From NCBI GenBank assembly GCA_029884335.1, contig JAOUIA010000031.1:1-42033 (forward strand): DNA of 42,033 bases, in the 5' to 3' direction. The number at the start of each line of letters is the position of its first letter. The first letter of the stretch is position 1. The position numbers and the translations under genes are program-made. This document shows positions 31,554 through 40,373 of the stretch, one piece after another. Under the pieces are notes generated by a model. That model made no database searches. It was not told the origin of the DNA and was given only the letters and a program-made list of their open reading frames with translations. The DNA is from Betaproteobacteria bacterium (lineage in GTDB: Bacteria; Pseudomonadota; Gammaproteobacteria; Burkholderiales; Casimicrobiaceae).

Positions 31554-33493
31554 GCCGTCCCGCCCGCTGCCTGCGGCGCGCCGACGAGCGCGGGAAGCAC
31601 GCGACGCAGCGCCTCGGTCCACTGCCGCTCCCAGCGCGCCTGCGAGAGCGTGGCCGCCACCTCAACCCCGCGCTCCGCCAGCGCCGCGCAGAGCGCGCGA
31701 TCGCCGACGAGCCGCCCGATGCCCTGCTGCAGCGCCAGCGCGCCGGGCTTCACCAGCAGGCCGTTGTAGCCGTCCAGCACCAGGTTCGGCAGGCCGCCCA
31801 CCGTCGTCGCGATCACCGCGTTGCGGGTGGCCATCGCCTCGATGCACGACAGCGAGGTGCCTTCGGCCCAGTTCGTCGGAATGAGCGCGATGTGGCTCGC
31901 CTCGTAGGCACGGTGCATGTCGCGTATCGGCAGCTCGAACCAGCGTGCGCGGTCGCCGTGCCGTGCGACGAACGCGCGCGCCAGCGCCGCTTCCGGCTCG
32001 TTCGCGCCGCCGCACAGGTGCACGTCGATCGGCGCGCCCCGCGCGAGCAGCCGGTCGCAGGCCTCGAGCGTGTCCTGGAAGCCGCGCGCCTTGTACAGGC
32101 GCCGCGGATAGAGGACGGTGAGCCGCGCGGCGGAGAAGTCCTTCGGCGAGGGGCGGAAGACGCCGAGGTCGACGTAGTTGGGCACGTAGTCGAGCGCCTG
32201 CGCGAGCTGCCAGTCGTGACAACGCACCCAGTTGATGAAGTTGGTGTCCACGCAGACGCAGGCGTCGACGCGCTGCAGCGCGTCGAAGAGCAGGCGGTCG
32301 CGCTGTGGGGAATGCGTCGCCAGCGTGTTCGTCCCCGCGTCCCAGTGGATGCCGTGGTTGATGCCGACCACGCGCTGCCGCCCCGCCAGCCGCGCGGCGA
32401 GCTCGACCGGCGACGCGATGACCAGCGCGGCGTCGGCGACGTGCCGCGAGTAGCCTTCGGACATGTGCGCGAGGTCGAACTGCGCCGCAAGCGGCAGCCC
32501 GACGACAGGCACGCCCTGGCACTCGCGCTCGAACGCGTGGTGCGCGTTCTGCAGGATGCGCGGCTCGAGCCCGAGACGACGGCACAGCAGCGCGAGGTCG
32601 AGCACGTAGCGCTCGGCGCCGCCGTTGTACATGCGCTCGCCCTGCCAGTCGAAGAAGTTGAACGTGAGGATGTCCACGCGGCGCGTCGCCGGCGCCGCGA
32701 CCGCGGCCCGCCGGTGCTTCCCGCTCCATTCGCCCAGGCGGGCGAGCGCCGGCGCGAGCGACGCGGCGTCCTCGGCCCCGTCCGCCACCAGCAGCGCTGC
32801 CGGCGACGGGGGCGGAGGCGTGGCGCAAAGCACGAGGTCGGCACGCGCCAGCAGCGCGGCGTGGTCGTCGCGCTCCGCCGTCGCGTCGGCCCCCTCGCCC
32901 GCCGGCGTCGGGACTGCGTCGTAGATCACGAACGCGTGGCGCAGCAGCCGCGCCACGTAGGCAAAGCGCGGCGCGTCGACGTAGAGCGCCACGGGCTCGT
33001 CGGCGAAATTCGCGAAGGCGTCGGGAAACAGGTGCGCGAGGTGCAGGCGCTCCTCGAGCCGCTCGACCGTCGGCACCGCGCTGTCGATGGGCAGAACGAG
33101 CCCGACGTACCCGGCCTTCGCGAACGCGCGCATCACCCGCCCGGCACGCGCACCCGCCTCGTGCCCCGCGACCGGGCAGAGCACCACGCCGCGCACGTCG
33201 CTTGCGTCCTCCACCAGCCGCTCGACCAACCGCTGCCGCCACAGCGGCGCCTGCGCCGCGTAGCGGCGGCAGAAGTCGAATTGCGCGTCGCGCATGCGCG
33301 CGTAGCCCGTTGCCTGCGCCGGTGCCGCGAGCGGCTCGCCGCTGGTGGACGCAAAGCTCCGCGTGCGCGACACCGCCTCGCGCCAGCCGTAGAGCGCGGC
33401 CATGCCCACGAAGCGGCGCGCGAGCCTGAGCACGCCCTTCTCGCGGATGCGGGCAAGCAGGCGCGACGCGCCCGATGATGCGCGTTCAGTCAT
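31550..33493 (-). CDS. Glycosyltransferase family 4-type protein with long N-terminal extension
   Basis: 647 residues. The C-terminal about 380 residues form a GT-B glycosyltransferase: NGGAERYVLDLALLCRRLG for the acceptor half, VGINHGIHWD, DYVPNYVDLGVFRP, VLYPRRLYKARGF, and the family EGTSLSCIEAMATRNAVIATTVGGLP with the conserved E-x7-E type pair in the nucleotide-sugar half. The N-terminal about 260 residues contain a separate, Rossmann-like region (GVVLCPVAGHEAGARAGRVMRA) not assigned to a family. The start at 33493 overlaps the GT2 gene by 8 nt and the stop overlaps the methyltransferase by 4 nt. It is cytoplasmic or membrane-associated, acting on a lipid-linked glycan. Confidence 0.85.
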   Translation of the reverse strand: MTERASSGASRLLARIREKGVLRLARRFVGMAALYGWREAVSRTRSFASTSGEPLAAPAQATGYARMRDAQFDFCRRYAAQAPLWRQRLVERLVEDASDVRGVVLCPVAGHEAGARAGRVMRAFAKAGYVGLVLPIDSAVPTVERLEERLHLAHLFPDAFANFADEPVALYVDAPRFAYVARLLRHAFVIYDAVPTPAGEGADATAERDDHAALLARADLVLCATPPPPSPAALLVADGAEDAASLAPALARLGEWSGKHRRAAVAAPATRRVDILTFNFFDWQGERMYNGGAERYVLDLALLCRRLGLEPRILQNAHHAFERECQGVPVVGLPLAAQFDLAHMSEGYSRHVADAALVIASPVELAARLAGRQRVVGINHGIHWDAGTNTLATHSPQRDRLLFDALQRVDACVCVDTNFINWVRCHDWQLAQALDYVPNYVDLGVFRPSPKDFSAARLTVLYPRRLYKARGFQDTLEACDRLLARGAPIDVHLCGGANEPEAALARAFVARHGDRARWFELPIRDMHRAYEASHIALIPTNWAEGTSLSCIEAMATRNAVIATTVGGLPNLVLDGYNGLLVKPGALALQQGIGRLVGDRALCAALAERGVEVAATLSQARWERQWTEALRRVLPALVGAPQAAGGTA

Positions 33494-35147
33494 CGCCCGC
33501 GCTCCAGCCGAGCCGCGGCCCGGCGGCGACCGGACCGGGCGCGAAGTCGAACGGATTGCCTTCCCGCGCGAGCCAGGGGTGGTGCGCCGGGTCGGTCGCG
33601 GCGGCGCGCTTTCCCCAGCGCGCGAGGAACCGGCCCTCCTCCTCAGCGAGGCGCACGCGCTCGGCAGGCTCGACCTCGTAGCCGCGCGACGCGCCTTCGA
33701 CGTGCAGCACGCGCGCGTACGGCGTCACCACGTTGGCGTAGCCCGCGCGCTCGAGGCGCAGGCACAAGTCCACCTCGTTGTGCGACACGGCGAATCCCTC
33801 GTCGAAGCCGCCGACGGCAGTGAACTTGCGCCGCTCGACGGCGAGGCAGGCGCCCATCACGGCACTCACGCGCCGGCGCGACGCCGACCACCCGACGGCG
33901 GCCGCGTCGCCCGGCGCGAACCCGGCGAGCGCGCTGGTCGCGGTGCGGTTCACGCCCACGAGCACGCCGGCCGACTGCACGCGGCCATCCTCGTAGAACA
34001 GCCAGGGTCCCGCGGCGCCGGTCCACGGCCGCGCAGCGAGCGCAACCAGCTCCGCGACCCCGTCGGGCGACGCGAAGCGCGCGTCGTTGTTGAGGAACAG
34101 GAGCACGCTGCCGCTCGCCTGCGCAGTGCCGGCGTTGCACAGCGCCGCGAAGTTGAACGGCTCGGGGCGAGGGACGACGCGCAGGCTCCGCGCGCGCGCC
34201 AGCTCCCGGCACAGCGACGCGACTTCCGGATCGGTCGAGCCATTGTCGACGACGACGATCTCCACCGCGCGGCCCTCCAGCGCGACGGGGAGCGACGCCA
34301 CGCAGCGTCGCAACAACTCGGCCCGGTCGCGCACCGCAACCACGACCGAGAGCGTGACCTCCGCAGGTGCCCGAAAGCGCACCGTGGGGGCGCTGCCGGA
34401 GTCGAACCCGACGTCCGCCCCGCGATGCCGCGCGGCCTCCACTCCCCGGCGCGCGTGGCGCAGGCGCCACTCCACGCCGGAATCGGGCACCTCGCCGATC
34501 GCGTGGCAGGCGATGCCCGGCACGTGCAGCACGCGCGCGCCGGTGGTCGCTGCGAGTTCGGCCACCGCTGCCGAGATCGCCTCGCCCGCCGGCGCGCGTT
34601 CGCTCGCCGTGAGCGCCGCACGGTCGCGCACCAGCAGCAGCGGGCCGCAGGGATTGCGCTCGAAGGCCTGCTCGGCGTCCCACGCCGAGGCCAGCACCGG
34701 ACGCTCGCGGCGGCCCTGCGCGTCGAGATGATCGTAGTCGGCGTACGCTGCCTGCGCATCGGGAAACGCGGCGAGCGCGGCAGCGAAGCGGCCGGCGAGG
34801 GATGCGTCGGGCGCCACGTCGGCGCCGACCCATAGCACCGCATCGGCGCCGGCGTTCGGCGCGGGCAGACTCGCCGCCAGCCGCGCGGCCACGCGCGCAC
34901 GTGCCGTCTCGCTGGCGAGATCGACGCGCACTTCCCGCCACGGCGACGCGGTCGGCGCAACCTCCGGCGAATCCACGCTCTCCCGGAGCCACGCGCGATA
35001 CTCGGTCGCATCCGGGCTGCAGGCACGCAGCCGCGCCAGCATGCCGGGCAGTTCACCGCGCAGCGCCAGCCTGACGACGCGCACGCCGAACCACCAGAGG
35101 CGCTGCGGGCTGCGCGTGGCATCGCGCAGGCGGCTGACCACCCTCAT
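33486..35147 (-). CDS. Glycosyltransferase family 2-type protein
   Basis: 553 residues. The catalytic GT-A domain (about 285-500) has VTLSVVVAVRDRAELLRRCVASL, VVDNGSTD, LLFLNNDARFASPDGV (DxD-like NND), and GGFDEGFAVSHNEVDLCLRLERAGY with the catalytic-type acidic pair, as in rhamnosyltransferase-like GT2 enzymes. The N-terminal 270 residues also look like a degenerate GT-A domain (AYADYDHLDAQG), so this may be a tandem or two-domain transferase. The ATG overlaps the stop of the pyruvyltransferase gene as ATGA. Its sugar donor is unknown. Confidence 0.88.
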   Translation of the reverse strand: MRVVSRLRDATRSPQRLWWFGVRVVRLALRGELPGMLARLRACSPDATEYRAWLRESVDSPEVAPTASPWREVRVDLASETARARVAARLAASLPAPNAGADAVLWVGADVAPDASLAGRFAAALAAFPDAQAAYADYDHLDAQGRRERPVLASAWDAEQAFERNPCGPLLLVRDRAALTASERAPAGEAISAAVAELAATTGARVLHVPGIACHAIGEVPDSGVEWRLRHARRGVEAARHRGADVGFDSGSAPTVRFRAPAEVTLSVVVAVRDRAELLRRCVASLPVALEGRAVEIVVVDNGSTDPEVASLCRELARARSLRVVPRPEPFNFAALCNAGTAQASGSVLLFLNNDARFASPDGVAELVALAARPWTGAAGPWLFYEDGRVQSAGVLVGVNRTATSALAGFAPGDAAAVGWSASRRRVSAVMGACLAVERRKFTAVGGFDEGFAVSHNEVDLCLRLERAGYANVVTPYARVLHVEGASRGYEVEPAERVRLAEEEGRFLARWGKRAAATDPAHHPWLAREGNPFDFAPGPVAAGPRLGWSAGDD

Positions 35148-36655
35148 CGCGAGCCGCGCCAGGCGCGCCACGCCGCGAGGACGCGCCGCGCCGGCTCCGC
35201 GTAGCGATACGAACGCGAGCCGGCGATCGCCTCGTGCGCGGCCTGCCAGCGAACGGCATCCCCGCGCGCCGCGTCGCGCTCGGCCAGCGCCTGCGCGAGG
35301 GCCTGCGCAAGCCGCGCGGCTTCCTCCCTGCCCTCGGCGATCTCGGCCGCCGCGCGCGCGATCTGGTCCAGCACGACCCTGCCCTGGTCGAGCTCGCGGT
35401 GCAGCCTCCGCTCCGCCGCGGCCGCGAGCCCCGGCGCCGCCGCGGCCTGCCGCGCCCAGGTCGCGAGCCAGCGCGCGCGCGGCGCCGCGTCGGGCGCGCC
35501 CGCCGTGGCCGCCATCGCCCGCCAGAGCACGTCGCGGTGCTCGAGCGAGCGAGCGGCGAGCTCCGCGACGCGCGCCGGCGCCATGCAGTACGCGCCCGCC
35601 CCGGTCGCCGCGGAGATCGCCGGCGCCAGCCGCTCGCCGATCGCCGTCAGCGGCACGCGCTGCGCGTCCGGCACGCCGGCCTCGTCCGCAAGCGCTGCGA
35701 CCTTGCCGTCGTACTCGATCGCGACAGCCGGGCGTCCGGCAACGTGCGCGAGAAGCGCGCCGTGCATGCGCATCGCGAGCACTGCATCGCAACCGGCAAT
35801 GACGCCGTACGCTTCGTCGAGGTCGTCGCCCCGCCACGACGCGTGGACACCCGGCAGGCGCGCGCGCATCCGCTCCGAAATCGACGGGTCGTGCTCCGCC
35901 CCGCGCCGGAAGTCGATCCACAGGCACGCCCAGTCGCCCGCGAGCGAGGGGCCGAACGCCGCGGCGAAGCGATCCTCCCAAGCGGCGTCGAAAGCCCAGT
36001 CGCGCAGCAGCACCGCCAGCACCTTGCGCCCGCGCAGCGACTCGTCCACGCGCGACGGCGTGCGCGGCGACGCGTCGGCCGGCCGCCACGCCCAGCCCGG
36101 ATCGGGCGCCACCGGCCACCGCGCGGCACAGCCGACGTCGCGCAACAGCGCGGCCGACTCGCGATCGCGCAGCGACGCCGCGTACGCGCTGGCGAAGACG
36201 TGGCTCGCGATGCGCCGCGCGCTCGCTCCCCGCAGTGGCCCCACCCCCTGCGCGAGCGCGACGTACGGAACGTCGAGCGCCGTCGCAAGCAGCGCGTACT
36301 GCGCGAACTGCGTCGCCCCGAACGCGGGGAACCGCTCCAGCGCGTCCTCGTCAAGCTCGTCGTAGTCCTGCAGCAGGCCGCCCCCGCCGAGAACCAGCAG
36401 GTCCGCGCCCGCAACCGCGTCGGCCATCGCCGCGGCGTCCGAGTAGCCGACGCCGCGCATCCCGTGCGCGCGCTCGGTGTACGCCGGATCGACGCTGATC
36501 GCGGATGCCTCTCCGCCGGCCTCGCGCACCCAGCCGGCGATCACGCGCAGCAGGAGCTCGTCGCCGAGGTTCCCGGACCCGTAGTTGCCGGCCAGCACGA
36601 CGCGGCGCGGACGCGCGCGCAGCCCTTCGACGAGGCCTTCGGTGGCCGCGCTCAC
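35144..36655 (-). CDS. csaB: CsaB-type polysaccharide pyruvyl transferase with C-terminal coiled-coil tail
   Basis: 503 residues from GTG 36655 (GTGA overlap with the exporter ATPase gene). Residues about 17-350 match polysaccharide pyruvyl transferases, with CsaB-like landmarks: AGNYGSGNLGDELLL (22-36), LGGGGLLQD, ALAQGVGPLRG, SLRDRESAALLRDVG, and LAMRMHGALLAHVAGRP followed by IEYDGKVAALADEAG. CsaB adds a ketal pyruvate from PEP onto glycans, in Gram-positives onto the ManNAc of the cell-wall polysaccharide that SLH domains bind. Residues about 380-503 form an Ala/Glu-rich likely coiled coil ending in AGSRSYRYAEPARRVLAAWR, a tail more usual for glycosyltransferases. The gene symbol is by family resemblance only. 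Pyruvylation of another exported glycan is also possible. Confidence 0.85.
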   Translation of the reverse strand: MSAATEGLVEGLRARPRRVVLAGNYGSGNLGDELLLRVIAGWVREAGGEASAISVDPAYTERAHGMRGVGYSDAAAMADAVAGADLLVLGGGGLLQDYDELDEDALERFPAFGATQFAQYALLATALDVPYVALAQGVGPLRGASARRIASHVFASAYAASLRDRESAALLRDVGCAARWPVAPDPGWAWRPADASPRTPSRVDESLRGRKVLAVLLRDWAFDAAWEDRFAAAFGPSLAGDWACLWIDFRRGAEHDPSISERMRARLPGVHASWRGDDLDEAYGVIAGCDAVLAMRMHGALLAHVAGRPAVAIEYDGKVAALADEAGVPDAQRVPLTAIGERLAPAISAATGAGAYCMAPARVAELAARSLEHRDVLWRAMAATAGAPDAAPRARWLATWARQAAAAPGLAAAAERRLHRELDQGRVVLDQIARAAAEIAEGREEAARLAQALAQALAERDAARGDAVRWQAAHEAIAGSRSYRYAEPARRVLAAWRAWRGSR

Positions 36656-37905
36656 GCTGCCGCCTCGAAGCGCGCCGACGGCTCCAGCCAACCGGTGCCG
36701 CCGTGCGACCGCGGCAGAACGTCGAAGTGGCCGGCATAGTTGAGACGGTGGTGGCGCAGGTACTCGCCGCCGGCGGCATCGCCCGCGCCGAGCGCGAGCA
36801 CGTAGCGGCTGCCGCCGCAGTCCGCGCGCAGGTGCCAACGGCACTCGCGGGTCGTGCCGGCGGCGGCTGGCGGGAGGCGCCTGTCCATGTACGCGGTCGT
36901 CGACGCCCACAGCGCGATGTCGTCGACGCTGCGCAGCTGGATGCCGAAGCACGGTGCGGGATTCGCGCGGTGGAACCGCACGGCGAAGCGCACGACGACC
37001 TCCTCGCCGTGCGAGAAGCAGGCCTTCTCCGCGCCCGCCGCGTCGGTGATGCGCACCGACAGGATCTCGGTGGCCGGCTGCGTCTCCGCGGCAACCGACG
37101 CCGCAGGTGCCACCTCCGGCGATGGGGCCGGCGGCGCGGCGGAGAGCGCCACCCCGCCCTCCGCGCTCACCACGTCGTTCCCGTACTGCTCGAGCACCTC
37201 GCGGCAGGGCCCGAGCATCTTGAGCCGCCCGGCCTCGAGGTAGGCCGCGCGGTCGCAGAACTCGATCACCATGTTCGGCGAATGGCTGACGAGCAGGATC
37301 GCCACTCCGGCGCGCTGCATCTCGCGCACGCGGCTCAGGCACTTCTGCTGGAACGCGGTGTCGCCGACCGCGAGCGCCTCGTCGACCAGCAGCACGTCGG
37401 GCGTCGCGTGCGCCGCGACGGCGAACGCGAGGCGCACGGTCATGCCGCTCGAGTACGTCTTGACCGGCTGGTCGATGAACGCGCCGATGCCGGCGAACTG
37501 CTCGATCGCGCCGATGCGCTCGTCCATCTCGCGCCGCGGAATGCCGAGGATGGAACCGTTGAGGTAGACGTTCTGCCGGCCGGTGAACTCGGGGTCGAAG
37601 CCGCTGCCGAGCTCGAGCAGCGCCGCCACGCGGCCGTGCGTGCGCACGCCGCCCGTCGTCGGCGCCAGCGTGCCGGCGACCAGCTCGAGCAGCGTCGACT
37701 TGCCCGAGCCGTTGCGGCCCACGATGCCCACGGTCTCGCCCCGCCGCACCTCGAAGGACACGTCGGACAGCGCCCAGAAGTCGCGGTGGAAGCTGCGCCT
37801 GCCGCGCAGCAGCGTCTGCAGCAGCCGGTGGTGCGGGCGGTCGTAGATCTCGTAGCGCTTGCCGAGTCCTGCGAGCCTGATCGCCGCGCCGGGTTCAGAG
37901 GACAT
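36652..37905 (-). CDS. wzt: ABC transporter ATPase for polysaccharide export (Wzt/TagH-like) with C-terminal glycan-recognition domain
   Basis: 417 residues. ATPase domain: Walker A GRNGSGKST (63-71), Q-loop region (GSGFDPEFTGRQNVYLNG), signature YSSGM, Walker B VLLVDEALAVGD, and H-loop VSHSP. The pattern is that of O-antigen and capsule ATPases of the Wzt/KpsT/TagH class. Residues about 265-417 form a Wzt_C-like beta domain (ILSVRITDAAGAEKACFSHGEEVVVRFAVRFH). In E. coli O9a Wzt this domain reads the chain-end modification before export. The operon's last gene encodes a methyltransferase that could provide such a cap (inference). It overlaps the permease gene by 11 nt and the pyruvyltransferase by 4. 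Confidence 0.9.
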   Translation of the reverse strand: MSSEPGAAIRLAGLGKRYEIYDRPHHRLLQTLLRGRRSFHRDFWALSDVSFEVRRGETVGIVGRNGSGKSTLLELVAGTLAPTTGGVRTHGRVAALLELGSGFDPEFTGRQNVYLNGSILGIPRREMDERIGAIEQFAGIGAFIDQPVKTYSSGMTVRLAFAVAAHATPDVLLVDEALAVGDTAFQQKCLSRVREMQRAGVAILLVSHSPNMVIEFCDRAAYLEAGRLKMLGPCREVLEQYGNDVVSAEGGVALSAAPPAPSPEVAPAASVAAETQPATEILSVRITDAAGAEKACFSHGEEVVVRFAVRFHRANPAPCFGIQLRSVDDIALWASTTAYMDRRLPPAAAGTTRECRWHLRADCGGSRYVLALGAGDAAGGEYLRHHRLNYAGHFDVLPRSHGGTGWLEPSARFEAAA

Positions 37906-38752
37906 CGGCGAACCCCTTGCGCGTGCCCTGGAACCAGGCGTAGCCGGCCCAGGCGAGAACGCCCGCGACGAGCGTGTAGAGCGCCAGCGCCTCGAAGTCC
38001 GGCGGGCGCCCCTCCATCAGCACGCGCCGCGCGTTCTCCACCGGCACGGTCAGCGGGCTGGCCTGCACCAGCGCACGCAGCGTCCCGCGCAGCGCGTCGA
38101 GCGGGTAGAAGACCGGGCTCGCGAACAGCAGCACCGTGGCGACGACCGGCATCACGTGGCCGATGTCGCGCAGGTACACGCCCAGCGACGCGAGCACCCA
38201 CGCGCAGCCCAGCGCGAAGAGCGCGAGCGGCAGGACGACCGCCGGCAGCCACAGCGCGGTGGCGGGCGGCGCGCCGCGCAGCGCGAGGTGGAACGCGAGC
38301 CAGATCGCGAAGCCGATGGCGAAGTGGAACAGCGCGGTCCCGAGGCTCACCACGGGCAGCACGTCGAGCGGGAAGACGACCTTCTTGACGAAATTAGGAT
38401 GCCCGACGACCAGCCCGGGTGCGCGCGTCAGCAATTCGGCGAGCAGCCCGTGCAGCAGCAGGCCGACGAACAGCAGCAGCGCGAAATCGGCGCGGCCGCC
38501 TTCGGCGCCGCCCCAGCGCGACGGGAACACCTCGGTGAAGAAGAACGTGTAGACGGCCAGCATGAGGAGCGGGTGAACCGCGACCCAGAACAGGCCGCCC
38601 GCGGAGCCGCGGTAACGCGAGCGCGCGTCGCGCTCGGTCATCTGCCACACGAGGTCGCGGTAGTGCCAGAGACGCCGCGCGAGGCTGAACGGACCCAGGG
38701 GTTCCTGCATGAATGAGTGCGAGGCGACGCGCGTTGCCGATCGGTGCGGCAT
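37895..38752 (-). CDS. wzm: ABC-2-type polysaccharide export permease (Wzm-like)
   Basis: 285 residues (271 if ATG 38710 is used) with six or so hydrophobic segments. The N-terminal cytoplasmic amphipathic part has WHYRDLVWQMTERDARSRYRG, the classical start of O-antigen/teichoic acid ABC-2 permeases. Later landmarks are FWVAVHPLLMLAVYTFFFTEVF, GHPNFVKKVVFPLDVLPVVSL and the YLRDIGHVMPVVATVLLFASPVFYP pair. With the ATPase it would export an undecaprenyl-linked polysaccharide across the inner membrane. The ATG at 38752 has a GCGGGATAG upstream; ATG 38710 has no clear ribosome binding site. The 22-nt gap to the preceding gene is the only non-overlapping junction of the operon. Confidence 0.9.
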   Translation of the reverse strand: MPHRSATRVASHSFMQEPLGPFSLARRLWHYRDLVWQMTERDARSRYRGSAGGLFWVAVHPLLMLAVYTFFFTEVFPSRWGGAEGGRADFALLLFVGLLLHGLLAELLTRAPGLVVGHPNFVKKVVFPLDVLPVVSLGTALFHFAIGFAIWLAFHLALRGAPPATALWLPAVVLPLALFALGCAWVLASLGVYLRDIGHVMPVVATVLLFASPVFYPLDALRGTLRALVQASPLTVPVENARRVLMEGRPPDFEALALYTLVAGVLAWAGYAWFQGTRKGFADVL

Positions 38753-38774
38753 TCTATCCCGCCGCCGCAGCGCC

Positions 38775-40373
38775 CTACGGCGGCACGGTCGCGAGGCGCC
38801 GGGCCAGGCGCGCCCCGATGCGGTGGGCGTTGGCCATCACGGCCAGCGTGTGCGACTTCGCCGGCAGCGTGGGCAGGGCCGAGGCATCCGCCAAGTGCAC
38901 GCCCTCGAGCCCGCGCAGTTCGCCGTCGGCGTCGCACTCGCCGGGCCGCGGACTGGCGCGCATCGGCATCGTGCCCGCGTAATGGACGTCGGCGCCCGCC
39001 GCGCCGCGCCGGAACGAACCGGGGAGCATGCGCGCTCCCGACGCGGCGAAGGCAGCTGCAAGCCGAGCGCGCACGCGCTCGCCGAATTCGGCGGCGTCCT
39101 CCGCTTCGCCGCCGGTCACGACCAGCGTGCCGTCGTCGCGCAGCTCCACGCGCGAGCGGGTGAGCCGTGACGGCAGGAAGCAGTTCGCGACGATGCACGA
39201 GGGCAGCAGCGCGCGCAGCAGCGGTGCCGCGCCTGCTGCCGACAACGGCGCGTGCCGCAGGAACTCGGTCATCGGCAGCCCGTGCGTGGAGAACGTGTAG
39301 CCGCAAACCTCCTGCGGTGCGTCGCCGTCCAGCGTGAATGCGAGTTGTGCAGTGGCGGGACCCGGCACTGCATGCGCGCCGGTGAATCTCGGCAGCCACA
39401 GCGCGAAGGCCGCCATCGGCAGGTGCAGGAGCTGCGCGGCGCGGAAGCCTGCCAGCGAGCGCATCGCGATCGCGGTCGACGCCACCGTGCCGGCGGCAAG
39501 CACGACACGGCGCGCCGCGACCGTCTTGCCGCCCCCGTCCGGGCCGCGCGTGCGCGCGAGCCATCCGGCGGCGCCGCGCTCGAGGCGCTCCACGACGTGC
39601 GCGGGGAGGTGGACGAATCCCGCGTGGCGGCGAAGGCCCGCAAGATCGTGCCGGGACGAGTACGTCGCGCGCCGCGGGCAGCCCCACAGGCACAAGCCAC
39701 GCGCATCGCAGCCCTGGCGGCCCCCCGGCGCGTCCTGCGCGAGAACGGCAAGGCGAGCGCGGCCCATGCGGAAGCCATCCGCCTTCGCCGCCCGGCGCGA
39801 ACCCGCGTAGCACCCGGCGAGCCAGGCGTGCAGCCGGTCCAGCGGGATCGCGCCGCGCGCGAGGTCGTCGACGCCGAAGAACGCCGCGAGGTCGTCGTCC
39901 GCGGCGCCGGAGAGCCCCACGCGAGCGGCCACGCTGGCGTAGGCCGCGTCGAGCTCGCGCGCGTCGATCGATGCGTCGCCCCAGTCCGAGGCCGCGAAGC
40001 GAGTCACGCCGCAGCCCCACGCGTTCGACAGGCCGCCGACCGCCATCGACCCTACGAGCGCGAAGCGCTGCGCGACGACGCGATTGGCGGCGGCGAAGTC
40101 GCGGAACGCGAAGGCGAGCGTGGCCGCGCGGAACTTCGGCGAGTTCGCCTCCGCCGCGCGCAGCGCGTGCAGGTCCGCGCCGAGGAGCCATCGCGCCTGC
40201 CCCGGGTCGGTCGCGCGCAGGTCGAGATACTCCCCGTCCGGCACATCGGTCCCGGGCTGCGCGCCGCCGTCGACCATCGCGACGCGCCACCCTGCCTCAA
40301 CGAGCGGGAACGCCGCGGCGACGCCGGCAGGTCCGCTGCCGACGACCAGCACGTCGAAGTCGGGCGGCGTCAT
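38775..40373 (-). CDS. GMC-family FAD-dependent oxidoreductase
   Basis: 532 residues. The FAD-binding start is FDVLVVGSGPAGVAAAFPLVEAG; further GMC markers are GSMAVGGLSNAWG, the Cys-rich CDARGLCLWGCPRRATYS (about 220-240) and a C-terminal GMC_oxred_C segment (HYAGTMPM, GVHLADASALPTLPAKSHTLAVMANAHRIG) with the catalytic-type His and Asn. GMC enzymes oxidise alcohols and sugars. Within a glycan locus it may oxidise a sugar hydroxyl, but I know of no characterised homologue here. ATG 40373 overlaps the SDR gene's stop as ATGA. The extended-SDR protein plus FAD enzyme order recalls epimerisation by oxidation and reduction, although the FAD enzyme is not of the DprE1 fold. Confidence 0.88.
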   Translation of the reverse strand: MTPPDFDVLVVGSGPAGVAAAFPLVEAGWRVAMVDGGAQPGTDVPDGEYLDLRATDPGQARWLLGADLHALRAAEANSPKFRAATLAFAFRDFAAANRVVAQRFALVGSMAVGGLSNAWGCGVTRFAASDWGDASIDARELDAAYASVAARVGLSGAADDDLAAFFGVDDLARGAIPLDRLHAWLAGCYAGSRRAAKADGFRMGRARLAVLAQDAPGGRQGCDARGLCLWGCPRRATYSSRHDLAGLRRHAGFVHLPAHVVERLERGAAGWLARTRGPDGGGKTVAARRVVLAAGTVASTAIAMRSLAGFRAAQLLHLPMAAFALWLPRFTGAHAVPGPATAQLAFTLDGDAPQEVCGYTFSTHGLPMTEFLRHAPLSAAGAAPLLRALLPSCIVANCFLPSRLTRSRVELRDDGTLVVTGGEAEDAAEFGERVRARLAAAFAASGARMLPGSFRRGAAGADVHYAGTMPMRASPRPGECDADGELRGLEGVHLADASALPTLPAKSHTLAVMANAHRIGARLARRLATVPP

